Below are positions 1 through 8,860 of a stretch of DNA of 64,000 bases, piece by piece. Location: contig BPIC01000006.1 of the NCBI GenBank assembly GCA_026003895.1, positions 186,001 to 250,000 on the forward strand, given 5' to 3'. The DNA is from Dehalococcoidia bacterium (GTDB taxonomy: Bacteria; Chloroflexota; Dehalococcoidia; SpSt-223). A program made the position numbers and the translations under genes. Each line of letters starts with the position of its first letter. Position 1 is the first letter of the stretch. The notes beneath the pieces were generated by a model, which was given only the letters and a program-made list of their open reading frames with translations, was not told the DNA's origin and made no database searches.

Positions 1-1385
1 GGCGACTCCGCCGGCTCAGGCGCCGGCTGGGCAAACTTCTGAACCGGTCCGTCGACCCAGCGAGGAACGAATTGGGGAGGGCTCGTCGTGCCGGTCAGTG
101 CGCCACTCAGGTCGAGGCGCGTCGCACTCGCCCGGCTCACCATGGCATCGTCGAGCGCGAGCGGGTTGGGGACGAGCCCCCCGAGCGATGCCCAGACCAT
201 CACCGCGCCGAGTCCGATCGCCGGCACGGGCGCCCAGCGGCCGACCGCCGCTGGCAACGCCGCCGCGGCGATCGCCGTCGCCAGCCCCATGCCCGCCTGC
301 AACCGCCACGGGAAGGTCATCAGCGAGGCAATGGGGATGCTCCGCCAGAAGCCCTCGCTGACCGTCATCATGAGCAGCGCGATTGTGAGCGCGAGCGTCG
401 CCCCGAAGGCTGCCCGCTGACGCGCCCCGGGCCGGAGAGAGGGAACGGCGCAGGCACCGAGCATCGCCAGCGCGGCCTGCACAGTCCCGACGGCGATGAA
501 GGTGTCCCATACCTCATCGTAGTTGTAGACCGCAGACCACTGAACCAGCCGGTCCAGCGGCTGAAGAGACCGATAAAAGTCCTCAACGCCGCCCTTGAAG
601 GTGCCGATCCACGTGTCGGGCAGCTCCACGAGGAACGGCAGCCAAAAAAACGCCGTCAGCCCGAAGGCGAGGCCGAAGACGAGGCCGACCCCACTTGCCC
701 AAGCCGCGGTCCGACGGACACCGTGCGGCCGCCATCGCCAGGCGATCGAAGCAACGAGAATGCCGCTGAAGAAGAGGACCGAGGGATTGTGCGCCAGCAG
801 CAGCGCCGCGATGACGAGGCTCAGCCCCACTGCAGGCCGCAGGCGAACGGCGCCGTCATCGCGAAAGGCGCGATCGGCCAGCCCAAGCGCGAGCGGAAAT
901 AGCGGATAGCAGACTTGCTCGGCGAACGAGCCACGAACATACACATTGAGCAGGTGATACGGCACGTACACGTAGGCGATCGCGCCGAAGAGCGCCGCCC
1001 AAGCGCCAAACACTGGACGCAGATACCAGTACATGAGCACGCCAGCCCCGAGGATCCCGAGGCCGACGAGCAGCCGAAGCGAGTCGGCGTAGGTGAAACC
1101 GAGAAGGTGAAACAGTTGCGCGACGTAGGAGACAAGCGGATTGTAGAAATTGAAGATGGGATAGCCGAGCCCAAAGACGAGTTCGGGCGACCAACGCGGG
1201 AACAGAACTCCCTGCTTCATTGCGCTATCGAGAACGACGAGCCGAAAGAGATGAGCGAAGCCGTCGTGAACCTGAAGGTAGGTCGCGCTCAACAAGGGCA
1301 GGGCGGCCGGGACTGATGCCAGCAGCGCCAACAGGAAGCCGAGACGGTCGAACGAGAGGCGAGATCGGACGGCGGTCACCTGCAT
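1..1385 (-). CDS. Large membrane protein of the PTPS-related (6-pyruvoyl-tetrahydropterin synthase related) type, C-terminus cut by window edge
   Basis: The reading frame is open from an ATG at 1385 to the window edge, giving 461 visible residues with no stop. The protein is strongly hydrophobic, with many predicted membrane segments. Near the N-terminus it carries LFPRWSPELVFGLGYPIFNF followed by YNPLVSY, which I recognise as typical of the polytopic PTPS_related family in Chloroflexota and Actinobacteria. These proteins resemble YfhO/GT39-like membrane glycosyltransferases; their activity is not established. A promoter-like pair lies 42-70 bases upstream. Other surface-glycan genes lie nearby (8.8-12 kb). 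The family assignment comes from motif memory; a function in glycan transfer is inference only. Confidence 0.7.
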   Translation of the reverse strand, partial: MQVTAVRSRLSFDRLGFLLALLASVPAALPLLSATYLQVHDGFAHLFRLVVLDSAMKQGVLFPRWSPELVFGLGYPIFNFYNPLVSYVAQLFHLLGFTYADSLRLLVGLGILGAGVLMYWYLRPVFGAWAALFGAIAYVYVPYHLLNVYVRGSFAEQVCYPLFPLALGLADRAFRDDGAVRLRPAVGLSLVIAALLLAHNPSVLFFSGILVASIAWRWRPHGVRRTAAWASGVGLVFGLAFGLTAFFWLPFLVELPDTWIGTFKGGVEDFYRSLQPLDRLVQWSAVYNYDEVWDTFIAVGTVQAALAMLGACAVPSLRPGARQRAAFGATLALTIALLMMTVSEGFWRSIPIASLMTFPWRLQAGMGLATAIAAAALPAAVGRWAPVPAIGLGAVMVWASLGGLVPNPLALDDAMVSRASATRLDLSGALTGTTSPPQFVPRWVDGPVQKFAQPAPEPAES

Positions 1386-1426
1386 CGCCGCTCCTCGCTC
1401 CGCGACGGGCGGAGGCGGCGCGGCGA

Positions 1427-1455
1427 AGTATAGGAACTCGGCAGGGCCGCGTCAG
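1427..1455 (-). promoter_or_regulatory. Candidate sigma-70-type promoter for the membrane protein gene
   Basis: Reading the minus strand, CTGACG (1450-1455) and TATACT (1427-1432) are separated by 17 bases. That is four of six consensus bases at -35, and a good -10. It lies about 40 bases upstream of the ATG at 1385. No experimental support. Confidence 0.4.
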
Positions 1456-1967
1456 CAGTTACGCCGATCTCCGCTGCCGGGGAGCCAACCCCGCGCGGCT
1501 CCGATTTCAGCTCGTTCCCGGCTATGCAACCCAAGCGCCATCGATCTGGGCTCAGGCCGTCAGTCGGGACATGGGCGAGTTCGGACGACCCAGAGTGGCG
1601 AGCGCTGCCTCGCCCCGAATGGGGCACGGGCGGGGCGAGCCTCCTCGGGCACAGGGTTCCTCCCACGCTGCGACCGTCCAGGGTCCGACCGCGGACCGCA
1701 GCGCCAATGGCTCTTCGGTCGCGCGAACGGTGGGACGTGGTCGCGGTTCGGAGCAGGGCGCCACCCTGCATTGAAACTGCACCGGCGACCCAAGCCGCAT
1801 GATCGAATCGCGGCCCGCCCTCGGTGTCCCCGCGGAAGACGCCGCTCGCCGGCAGTCGTGCCTCCGAGAAGCGGGTATGTGCGGCACCCATCGTAGGTCG
1901 CCGCCGATGAGTTGGCGCTTGAAGGCACGTCCTGCTCTCGCTTCGGGTCAATCGACAGCAATGTCGA
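1456..1967. other. Gene-free stretch between two minus-strand genes
   Basis: Several open frames cross this stretch on both strands, but none gives a recognisable protein and they overlap one another in the pattern expected of GC-rich noncoding DNA. I see no tRNA cloverleaf, repeat or strong terminator. Confidence 0.4.
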
Positions 1968-2945
1968 TTACCGAGCAGACCGAAGCGCGGCCAGCGTGCG
2001 GGTAATCCCTTCTTCGAGCGGTACGCGTGGCCGGTAGCCGAGATCGCGCCGCGCCGCCGAGATGTCGTAGGTTTGGGTGCGGGCGAGCAGGAGGACCGTG
2101 GAGCGCGTCAGCGCCGGCTTGCGACCGGCGCGCGCCGCTGCCCTTTCCTCCAACCGAGCGAGCAGAAGCGCAACAAAAAGGGGCAGCCGCGGACCCGGCG
2201 GCGGCAGGCCGAGTGCCGTGAGCACCCGGCGGAGCACATCCCAAAGCTGCACCGGTTCGCCGTTCGTGATGGTGAACGTCCGCCCGACGGCGTGGTCGCA
2301 TCGTAATGCAAGTGCAATCGCCTGCGCTGCGTTCTCCACGTACGTCAGATCGACGAAATTGCCACCGCCGCCGACGATCGGCAGCCGGTGACGGCGCGCC
2401 ATGTCGATGAGACGGGGCAGCAGCGCGGTCTCGCCCGGCCCAAAGAGTGCCGCTGGACGGAGAATGACCGATTCGAGGTCGCTCGCGGCCTCTCGAACCA
2501 GATCTTCTCCAACCTTTTTGGTGTGCGCGTAGTAGGAGATGAAGTGGCGCGGAAAGGGCGCGTCCTCGGTGGCGGCGACGACGTCTCTCCCGCCGAATAC
2601 CACGCTCGGCGTCGAGATGAAGACCAACCTCCGGACGCCGTGGCGGCGGCACCCGGCGATCACCGAAGCGGTCCCGCCGATGTTCACAGCCCGCACCAAG
2701 AGGCGCGGTCCCGTGGGTGAGCAGAGGGCGCCGGCGTGGACGACGGCATCGACGCCCGCGCAGGCGGCCATCACCGCCGCATGATCGCGAAGGTCGACTG
2801 CCCGTGTTTCAACCTGCACTGCGAGCGTCGGATCGAGACGATCGAACGCCCGACCGACCACGATTGGTTCATCGCCGGCAGCGATCAGTTCCCGGGCGAC
2901 GTGTTGCCCGAGAAAGCCGGTTCCGCCGGTGATCAGCACCCGCAC
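1968..2945 (-). CDS. NAD(P)-dependent epimerase/dehydratase-type SDR (3-beta-HSD/sterol dehydrogenase-like)
   Basis: This is an extended short-chain dehydrogenase/reductase of 325 residues, the usual family size. The N-terminus has the nucleotide-binding GGTGFLG motif directly after the first strand (MRVLITGG). The catalytic Tyr-Lys pair is visible in SYYAHTKKVGED, near residue 150. The middle of the protein (ALFGPGE, then NFVDLTYVENAAQAI) matches the 3-beta-hydroxysteroid dehydrogenase/isomerase-like subgroup, which acts on sterol, polyketide or sugar-nucleotide alcohols. The gene stands alone on the minus strand, divergent from argB with a 101-base gap. The substrate cannot be told from sequence; the fold and cofactor class are secure. 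Confidence 0.85.
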   Translation of the reverse strand: MRVLITGGTGFLGQHVARELIAAGDEPIVVGRAFDRLDPTLAVQVETRAVDLRDHAAVMAACAGVDAVVHAGALCSPTGPRLLVRAVNIGGTASVIAGCRRHGVRRLVFISTPSVVFGGRDVVAATEDAPFPRHFISYYAHTKKVGEDLVREAASDLESVILRPAALFGPGETALLPRLIDMARRHRLPIVGGGGNFVDLTYVENAAQAIALALRCDHAVGRTFTITNGEPVQLWDVLRRVLTALGLPPPGPRLPLFVALLLARLEERAAARAGRKPALTRSTVLLLARTQTYDISAARRDLGYRPRVPLEEGITRTLAALRSAR

Positions 2946-3046
2946 GTGCCTGGTTGTAGCCGGCGGGGCTTCCCCTCGACAAGCGGACGGGGAAGGAGTC
3001 GCCCCGAGCGTGTAGGATTAGGCGAACCGTCCCCGAGGGAGCATCG

Positions 3047-3832
3047 ATGACGGAGCAGGCCGTTCGACCGGTTGTCGTCAAGCTCGGCGGCAGTACGCTC
3101 GGCGCTCATGACACCTCGCTCGCCGATTTGGCAGCGCTCGCCCGTGCCGGCGGCTCCGTCGTCATTGTCCACGGCGGCGGCAAGGCGATCACCGATTGGC
3201 TCTCGCGCCTCGGCTCGCCTACCCGGTTTGTTCGCGGCCTGCGTGTGACCGACGAGGCGAGCTTGGACATCGTGCTCGGGGTCCTCGCTGGTATGGTGAA
3301 CACCCAGCTCGTCGCCGAGCTGGCGCGCCACGGCGCACCAGCGGTCGGACTGACGGGCGCGGACGGCGGATTGTTGCTCGTCGAGCAAGCGGACCGCGAA
3401 CTTGGTTACGTCGGCACGATCGTCGAGGTGCGGCCAGAAATCTTGCGTCGGCTCCTCACCGCAGGCCTTGTCCCGGTTGTCGCGCCGATCGGGCTTGGCC
3501 GGAGCGATGGTGCGCTCTACAACCTCAACGCAGACACCGCCGCCGGCGCAATTGCCGCTGCCATCGCGGCGGAGCGGCTTATTTTCCTCACCGATGTCGA
3601 AGGAGTTCGTGACGCCGAAGGCGCCTTACTGGCTACCCTCGACGAAGCACGGGCGCAGGCGTTGATCGAGGCCGGGGCGATCGCGGGGGGGATGATCCCG
3701 AAGGTTGAAGCATGCCTCGCCGCCGGGCGCGCCGTCATTGCCGACGGCCGTCAGCCGGGAGCGCTTGAACGCGCCATGCGGGAAGAGAGTGGCACGCTCG
3801 TGCTCGGCGCGCCGGCGCGGCTGGCAACCTGA
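3047..3832 (+). CDS. argB: Acetylglutamate kinase
   Basis: This cytosolic amino-acid kinase phosphorylates N-acetylglutamate, the second step of ornithine/arginine synthesis. The 261 residues match the family. VVKLGGSTL opens the protein, VIVHGGGKAI forms the phosphate loop, and the middle carries GLTGADGG. The segment YNLNADTAAGAIA, with ADTAA, and FLTDVEGV are ArgB hallmarks, and GGMIPKVEAC lies near the C-terminus. The related LysZ kinase, which acts on LysW-bound aminoadipate, has a very similar sequence and cannot be fully excluded. No other arg or lys gene lies nearby, so ArgB is the default call. It is followed after 6 bases by the UPF0182 gene, so the two may be co-transcribed. Confidence 0.85.
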   Translation: MTEQAVRPVVVKLGGSTLGAHDTSLADLAALARAGGSVVIVHGGGKAITDWLSRLGSPTRFVRGLRVTDEASLDIVLGVLAGMVNTQLVAELARHGAPAVGLTGADGGLLLVEQADRELGYVGTIVEVRPEILRRLLTAGLVPVVAPIGLGRSDGALYNLNADTAAGAIAAAIAAERLIFLTDVEGVRDAEGALLATLDEARAQALIEAGAIAGGMIPKVEACLAAGRAVIADGRQPGALERAMREESGTLVLGAPARLAT

Positions 3833-3838
3833 CGGACA

Positions 3839-6610
3839 ATGACGACCTTTGACCGGATGCCGGGCCCGGAGCGAAGAGCGTCGCGGCTGTCAAACGGGCA
3901 GCCAACCGGCTGTCTGCGGGTCGGTGGAATTGCCGCGCTCGTCGTCGCGGCGCTTGCCGTTGTCCTTGCGCTCGCCAGCGGTCAAGTGACCGATTACCTC
4001 TGGTTCGAAGCGCTTGGCTACAGCACCGTATTTCTGACGGCGTTTGTCGCCCGCTGGCTGCTGATGCTCGGCAGCGGAGCGTTGGCCTTCCTCTTCGTTT
4101 TGGCAAATCTCATCGCCGCCCGCCGGATTGGCGGCCCTCGCCTGCCGTCCTACATCCCCCGCGAGGAGATGATCGGCCCGGGCGCCGGGCCGAACTGGGC
4201 AATCGTGGCCGCAGCCGCTGCGATCGCGCTGGTGGTCGCGCTGGTGATAGGCAGTGAGTGGGCGACGGTCTTGCTCGGTCTCTACGCTGAGCCCTTTGGA
4301 CTTGCCGACCCCGTCTTCGGTAACGATATCGGCTTCTACTTCTTCACTCTGCCGCTCCTGCGCCTCCTCCACGGGGGACTGATCGCGCTCGCCGTGCTGA
4401 CACTTGGCGCGGTTGGAACTACCTATGTCATTCTGCTGGCGGGAGAAGGCCTGCGCGCCGCACTCAGCCGGCCCGTATTGGGGCATGTTTCCGCACTGGG
4501 GGCGTTCATCCTGCTGCTGATTGCCGGCGGCTATTGGCTGGACCGCTTCGACCTGTTGTTCTCCGTCGGCCGCGCTGTCTATGGCGCGGGCTACACCGAC
4601 GTGAACGTCCGACTGCCGGCGCTCAGCGTGTTGAGCGCGATCGTCACCGTCGGTGCGTTCGTCCTCCTCGCCAATATCTGGATCCGCGCCCTCTGGCCTT
4701 TAGCTGTCACCGCGGGCGTCTGGGTAACGGCAGCGCTCGTGCTCCTCGGGATCTGGCCGGCGGCGGTTCAGCGCTTCGTCGTCGAGCCGAGCGAGCTCTC
4801 GAACGAGTTGCCCTACATCGAGCGCAACATCGCCTACACGCGCCACGCCTTCGGGCTGGACGCCGTTGATGAACGCCCCTTCAATCCGCGAGATGAGTTG
4901 ACCGCCGCCGACGTGGCGCGCAACAGCCAAACGCTTGCCAATCTTCGCCTCTGGGACTACCGCTTCCTGCGCGATACCTATAACCAGATCCAGAGCATCC
5001 GGCTGTACTACGAGTTTCCTGATATCGATGTCGATCGGTACGTAATCAACGGCCAGCTCCGCCAAGTGATGCTCGGCGCACGTGAACTCGTCCAGTCGCG
5101 GCTGCCCGACCGCGCCCAGAACTGGGTGACTCGCCGGCTGCAGTTCACCCATGGCTACGGTATCGCGATGAGCACTTCGAACGAGGTAACGGCCGAAGGG
5201 CTGCCGCGCTTCCTCGTGCGGGATGTGCCGCCGATCGGCGAGATTCCGGTCACGCGCCCGGGGATTTATTTTGGCGAGCGCACCGACAGCTACATCATTG
5301 TTGACTCGACCCAGCCGGACCTTGAGTTCGACTATCCGCGCGGCGAAGAAAATGTCTCGACACAGTTCTCTGGCGGCGGCGGGGTGCGCCTTGATCAACC
5401 GTGGAAGCGGTTGCTGTTCGCGTGGCGCTTTGCCGACGGCAATATCCTGCTGTCGCAATACATCGACTCAAACTCACAGATCCTATTCGCGCGCAACATC
5501 CGCGAGCGACTGGCACGCCTCGCACCGTTTCTTGTCATTGACCCAGACCCCTATCTCGTTGTTGAGAACGGGCGGTTGGTCTGGATGCTTGACGGCTATA
5601 CCATCGCGGACCAATTCCCTTATGGTGAACCGCTCCGCCGGGGCGACCGCACGATTGGCTACATCCGCAATAGCGTGAAGGCGACCATCGACGCCTACGA
5701 CGGTTCCGTCATCCTCTATCTCGCCGATCCGTCCGATCCGCTGATTCGAGCGTGGTCGCGAATTTTCCCCGGACTGATTCGGCCGATGGCCGAGATGCCC
5801 GACGGCCTCAAGGCGCATCGCCGCTACCCCGAGCTGATCTTTACGGTCCAAGCGACGATGTATCAGACCTACCACATGACGGACCCGCAGGTCTTTTACA
5901 ACCGCGAAGACCAATGGTCGATCCCGACCGACGTCTACGGCGTCGGCAACTTGCCGATGGAGCCGTATTACGTCATCCTCCGAATCCCCGGCGAGACTCG
6001 AGAAGAGTTTGTCCAGATCCTGCCCTACACGCCGAACCGCCGCGACAACATGATCGCTTGGATCGCCGCGCGGTCGGACGGCGACCAGTACGGCAAACTG
6101 GTTGCCATTCGCTTTCCTAAGGACCGGCTCGTCTTCGGGCCAGCACAGATTGGCGCCCGAATCAATCAAGACCCGGTCATCTCCTCGCAGTTCGCGCTTT
6201 GGAACCAGCAAGGAACTAAGGTCGGGCGGGGCAACCTCCTCGTCATTCCCATCGAGCAGACCTTGCTCTATATTGAGCCGATCTATCTGCAGGCGGAGCG
6301 GAGCCAGCTCCCCGAGTTGAAGCGCGTCGTGTTGGCGACGGCGACCCGGGTGGTGATGGAGCCGACATTTGAGGAAGCGCTGGCCCGGCTGTTCGATGGG
6401 GCTCGCCCCGCTACCACGCCGCCAACCGGCTCATCCACGCCGGCGCCCCCGGTGTCCAGCGACGTTGCGGCGCTCGTGCGATCGGCGCAGCAGCATTACG
6501 ATCGGGCGCAGGAGCGGCTACGTGCCGGTGACTTCGCCGGGTTTGGCGAGGAACTCCGGCTGTTGGAGGCGGACCTGCGTCGGTTGGGGGAGCTGACTGC
6601 CCCTCGCTAG
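3839..6610 (+). CDS. UPF0182-family large membrane protein
   Basis: This 923-residue protein has about seven hydrophobic segments in its first 300 residues (for example around 30-50, 62-83, 115-137 and 165-190). A long polar, extracytoplasmic region follows. Segments such as YIERNIAYTRHAFGLD, FNPRDELTAADV and NLRLWDYRFLRDTYNQIQ are signatures of UPF0182, a family found mainly in Actinobacteria and Chloroflexota and of unknown function. The extreme C-terminus is a Pro/Thr-rich linker and a helical tail (residues about 860-923), as in other members. The gene starts 6 bases after argB and is followed at 50 bases by the repeat protein. Family membership is confident; function is not known. Confidence 0.9.
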   Translation: MTTFDRMPGPERRASRLSNGQPTGCLRVGGIAALVVAALAVVLALASGQVTDYLWFEALGYSTVFLTAFVARWLLMLGSGALAFLFVLANLIAARRIGGPRLPSYIPREEMIGPGAGPNWAIVAAAAAIALVVALVIGSEWATVLLGLYAEPFGLADPVFGNDIGFYFFTLPLLRLLHGGLIALAVLTLGAVGTTYVILLAGEGLRAALSRPVLGHVSALGAFILLLIAGGYWLDRFDLLFSVGRAVYGAGYTDVNVRLPALSVLSAIVTVGAFVLLANIWIRALWPLAVTAGVWVTAALVLLGIWPAAVQRFVVEPSELSNELPYIERNIAYTRHAFGLDAVDERPFNPRDELTAADVARNSQTLANLRLWDYRFLRDTYNQIQSIRLYYEFPDIDVDRYVINGQLRQVMLGARELVQSRLPDRAQNWVTRRLQFTHGYGIAMSTSNEVTAEGLPRFLVRDVPPIGEIPVTRPGIYFGERTDSYIIVDSTQPDLEFDYPRGEENVSTQFSGGGGVRLDQPWKRLLFAWRFADGNILLSQYIDSNSQILFARNIRERLARLAPFLVIDPDPYLVVENGRLVWMLDGYTIADQFPYGEPLRRGDRTIGYIRNSVKATIDAYDGSVILYLADPSDPLIRAWSRIFPGLIRPMAEMPDGLKAHRRYPELIFTVQATMYQTYHMTDPQVFYNREDQWSIPTDVYGVGNLPMEPYYVILRIPGETREEFVQILPYTPNRRDNMIAWIAARSDGDQYGKLVAIRFPKDRLVFGPAQIGARINQDPVISSQFALWNQQGTKVGRGNLLVIPIEQTLLYIEPIYLQAERSQLPELKRVVLATATRVVMEPTFEEALARLFDGARPATTPPTGSSTPAPPVSSDVAALVRSAQQHYDRAQERLRAGDFAGFGEELRLLEADLRRLGELTAPR

Positions 6611-6659
6611 CCGAACGACACATTCGTGAACGCGCCGACGAGCGCGCTCGGGAGGCAGG

Positions 6660-7313
6660 ATGACGAACGACAGCGAACGCACGCCACGGCGGACTCCCTC
6701 CGCCAAGCCGGTCAAGCCCTCGGATGATCTGACCAAGCAGCTCGACATTGAGCAGGATGGCGTGCGCGATGTGACGGCCCGGCGGGTTGACATTCGGCAG
6801 AGTGGTCTGCGCGACGTTCAGGCCGACGTCGTGAACGTTCGCCAAGCCGGAGTTGGCCGAGTTTCGGCCCAGCAGATCGACCTTCTTCAGAGCGCCGCCG
6901 GCGCAGTGACGGGTGACACCGTGCGGATCGGGCCGAACTCGGCTGGTGGCATGGTCGCGGGCCGGGACGTCACGCTCGACCAAAGTCGAGCGCCAGTGGT
7001 CCTCGCCGCCCGCCGGGCTCGGGTCGATCAGGCGGCCGTCGGCTTCGTCGCAGCCCAACGCGTGTCTCTCCGCCAGAGTGCCGCTGGCGCCGTGTTTGCC
7101 TGGAAGGTGACCGGCGACGTTCGACCGCTCTTCGGGCCGCAGGCCGCGCTTGTCTTCGGGGTGGGGTTCGCGGTCGTCCTCAGCCTGCTGCAAGTCCTTA
7201 CCCGTCGCGATCGTCCGGCGCTCCGGTTGCCGCGGCTGCGCCGCCGCGAGGCCGCCGGGCCGCCCGTGGTCGCCGTCATCCGCCGCCGCCTCAAGGTGCT
7301 TATGGGCGACTGA
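6660..7313 (+). CDS. 15-residue-repeat protein with a C-terminal membrane anchor
   Basis: I do not recognise a named family. The 217-residue protein has three parts. A charged N-terminus (1-27) is followed by about eight tandem repeats of 15-16 residues (28-150). Each repeat has the pattern hydrophobic-D/N/S-hydrophobic-x-Q-S/A-x-x-G/R-x-V-x-A. The conserved Gln falls at residues 32, 47, 62, 77, 108, 123 and 139, with Asn at 93 in the fifth repeat. A hydrophobic segment at about 162-180 looks like one transmembrane helix, followed by an Arg-rich tail. The regular period suggests a beta-solenoid. There is no signal peptide, so the repeats would lie on the side determined by the single anchor. 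The gene precedes a membrane Ser/Thr kinase by 87 bases, so linked function is possible. Confidence 0.7.
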   Translation: MTNDSERTPRRTPSAKPVKPSDDLTKQLDIEQDGVRDVTARRVDIRQSGLRDVQADVVNVRQAGVGRVSAQQIDLLQSAAGAVTGDTVRIGPNSAGGMVAGRDVTLDQSRAPVVLAARRARVDQAAVGFVAAQRVSLRQSAAGAVFAWKVTGDVRPLFGPQAALVFGVGFAVVLSLLQVLTRRDRPALRLPRLRRREAAGPPVVAVIRRRLKVLMGD

Positions 7314-7400
7314 AGTCATTGCCGGAACGTCCTGATACGTGTCACCCTCTCGGGACGAGAGGAAGCGCGAGTCGGGCGCGAGGAGGAGCGAACGGAGCAG

Positions 7401-8825
7401 ATGCAGGAACGCGATCTGACCGGGACCACGCTCGGCGCCTGCGAGCTTGGCGAGCCGATCGGCCGAGGCGGTATGGCGACCGTCTACCGCGCCGTCCAAC
7501 GGTCGCTCGGGCGGACGGTTGCCGTCAAAGTGCTGCCGCCCTACTTCCAACATGACCCAACGTTTCTGGAACGCTTTCGCCGCGAAGCCGCGGCAATCGC
7601 CCGGCTTGAGCATCCCCATATTCTCACCGTTCACGACTTCGGTGAAGAACGCGGTATCGCCTATCTCATCCTCGAGTACGTGAGCGGCGGCAGCCTGCGC
7701 GACGCCACGGCAGGCCGGCCGTTGCCCCTGCCGCTGGTAGCGACCATCGTCCAGCAGCTTGCCGAAGCCCTCGACTACGCTCATGGCCAAGGCATTGTCC
7801 ACCGCGATCTCAAGCCGTCGAACGTTCTTCTCCACGCCGGTCCGGATGGGGATGCCTTGCGCCGACCTTGGGTGAAACTGGCCGATTTCGGGATCGCCAA
7901 GTTGCTCGGCGGCGAGTCAGGCCTCACCGACTCCGGAGTCGGTGTCGGGACACCGGAGTACATGAGCCCTGAGCAAGCCCAAGGCAAACCGGTCGACCGC
8001 CGCTCCGACGTCTACGCGCTGGGAGCGCTCACGTTCGAGCTGGTCACTGGCCGGCCGCCCTATGCCGGGGAAACGCCGATCTCGATCGTCATGCAACACC
8101 TTGGTGCGCCGGTGCCCTCGGCGCGTACCACCTCGCCCCAGATTCCTCCCGCGGTCGATCGCGTGATCCAGCGCGCCCTTGCGAAACAGCCGGAAGATCG
8201 CTACCCGACGGCGGGCGCATTCGCCGAAGCCTTGGCGGCAGCCGTCGCCGGCCAGCCGTCCGAGCCAGGCCGGACGCCGCGGCGCTTCGGCCGGCGCATT
8301 TTCATCGCAAGCGCGGCCGTGGCTGCGCTTGCGCTCGCAACCGGCGGAGTATTCTTGCTGAGCCGGACCGGGACGCCGACGGTCCGTCCGCTCGGTCCAC
8401 CGATCGCAGATCGGTTCCGCGACATTTCCCTGCCGGTGCGGGATCGTCTCGGCCCACCGGTCGAGCCTCCGCGCTCGGTACGCGTTGTTGAGCAAGAATT
8501 TCAGCGCGGATCGGTGCTTGTGTTGTACGACCCGAGCGCCGTCTACGTCATAACGGGCAAAGGGGTTGGCACGTGGCAACGTCCCCTTGACCGACTGCCG
8601 GGCCTTGACTGGATCGGCGATCGACCGCCGCCACCCATCGTCATTCGCGATCAGATCGTCCAAAATTTGCCAAGTGTGCCGGAGACGATCGGTCCGCCGC
8701 AGCCCGGCACCGAGATTGTGCCGAACGCACCGTTTCAACGCTTTCAAAATGGGTTCATGCTCGGGATGCGGATCCCGGTGAGCTATGTGCTCTTGAACGA
8801 CGGCGGCTTTCTCACCCTGCGCTGA
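7401..8825 (+). CDS. Membrane-anchored Ser/Thr protein kinase (PknB-like)
   Basis: This is a eukaryotic-type kinase of 474 residues. The glycine loop is GRGGMATVY (21-29), the ATP-binding Lys is K43 in VAVK, the catalytic loop is HRDLKPSN (134-141), and DFG lies at 162-164. GTPEYMSPEQ, near 183-192, is the typical activation-loop end. After the kinase domain comes an Arg-rich stretch, then one hydrophobic segment (about 299-319, FIASAAVAALALATGG) that would anchor it in the membrane. The remaining 150 residues are extracytoplasmic and resemble no PASTA repeat, so the ligand is unknown. GAGGAGGAG lies just upstream of the ATG. It follows the repeat protein on the same strand. Confidence 0.92.
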   Translation: MQERDLTGTTLGACELGEPIGRGGMATVYRAVQRSLGRTVAVKVLPPYFQHDPTFLERFRREAAAIARLEHPHILTVHDFGEERGIAYLILEYVSGGSLRDATAGRPLPLPLVATIVQQLAEALDYAHGQGIVHRDLKPSNVLLHAGPDGDALRRPWVKLADFGIAKLLGGESGLTDSGVGVGTPEYMSPEQAQGKPVDRRSDVYALGALTFELVTGRPPYAGETPISIVMQHLGAPVPSARTTSPQIPPAVDRVIQRALAKQPEDRYPTAGAFAEALAAAVAGQPSEPGRTPRRFGRRIFIASAAVAALALATGGVFLLSRTGTPTVRPLGPPIADRFRDISLPVRDRLGPPVEPPRSVRVVEQEFQRGSVLVLYDPSAVYVITGKGVGTWQRPLDRLPGLDWIGDRPPPPIVIRDQIVQNLPSVPETIGPPQPGTEIVPNAPFQRFQNGFMLGMRIPVSYVLLNDGGFLTLR

Positions 8826-8860
8826 ACTCGCGGCCACCCCTCGGGCTGAAGGACTCTGGA

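Noticed and set aside
1376..1961. Several overlapping open frames up to 190 codons on both strands between the first two genes
   Set aside because: No family signatures, mutually overlapping, and Arg/Pro/Ser composition typical of GC-rich noncoding DNA.
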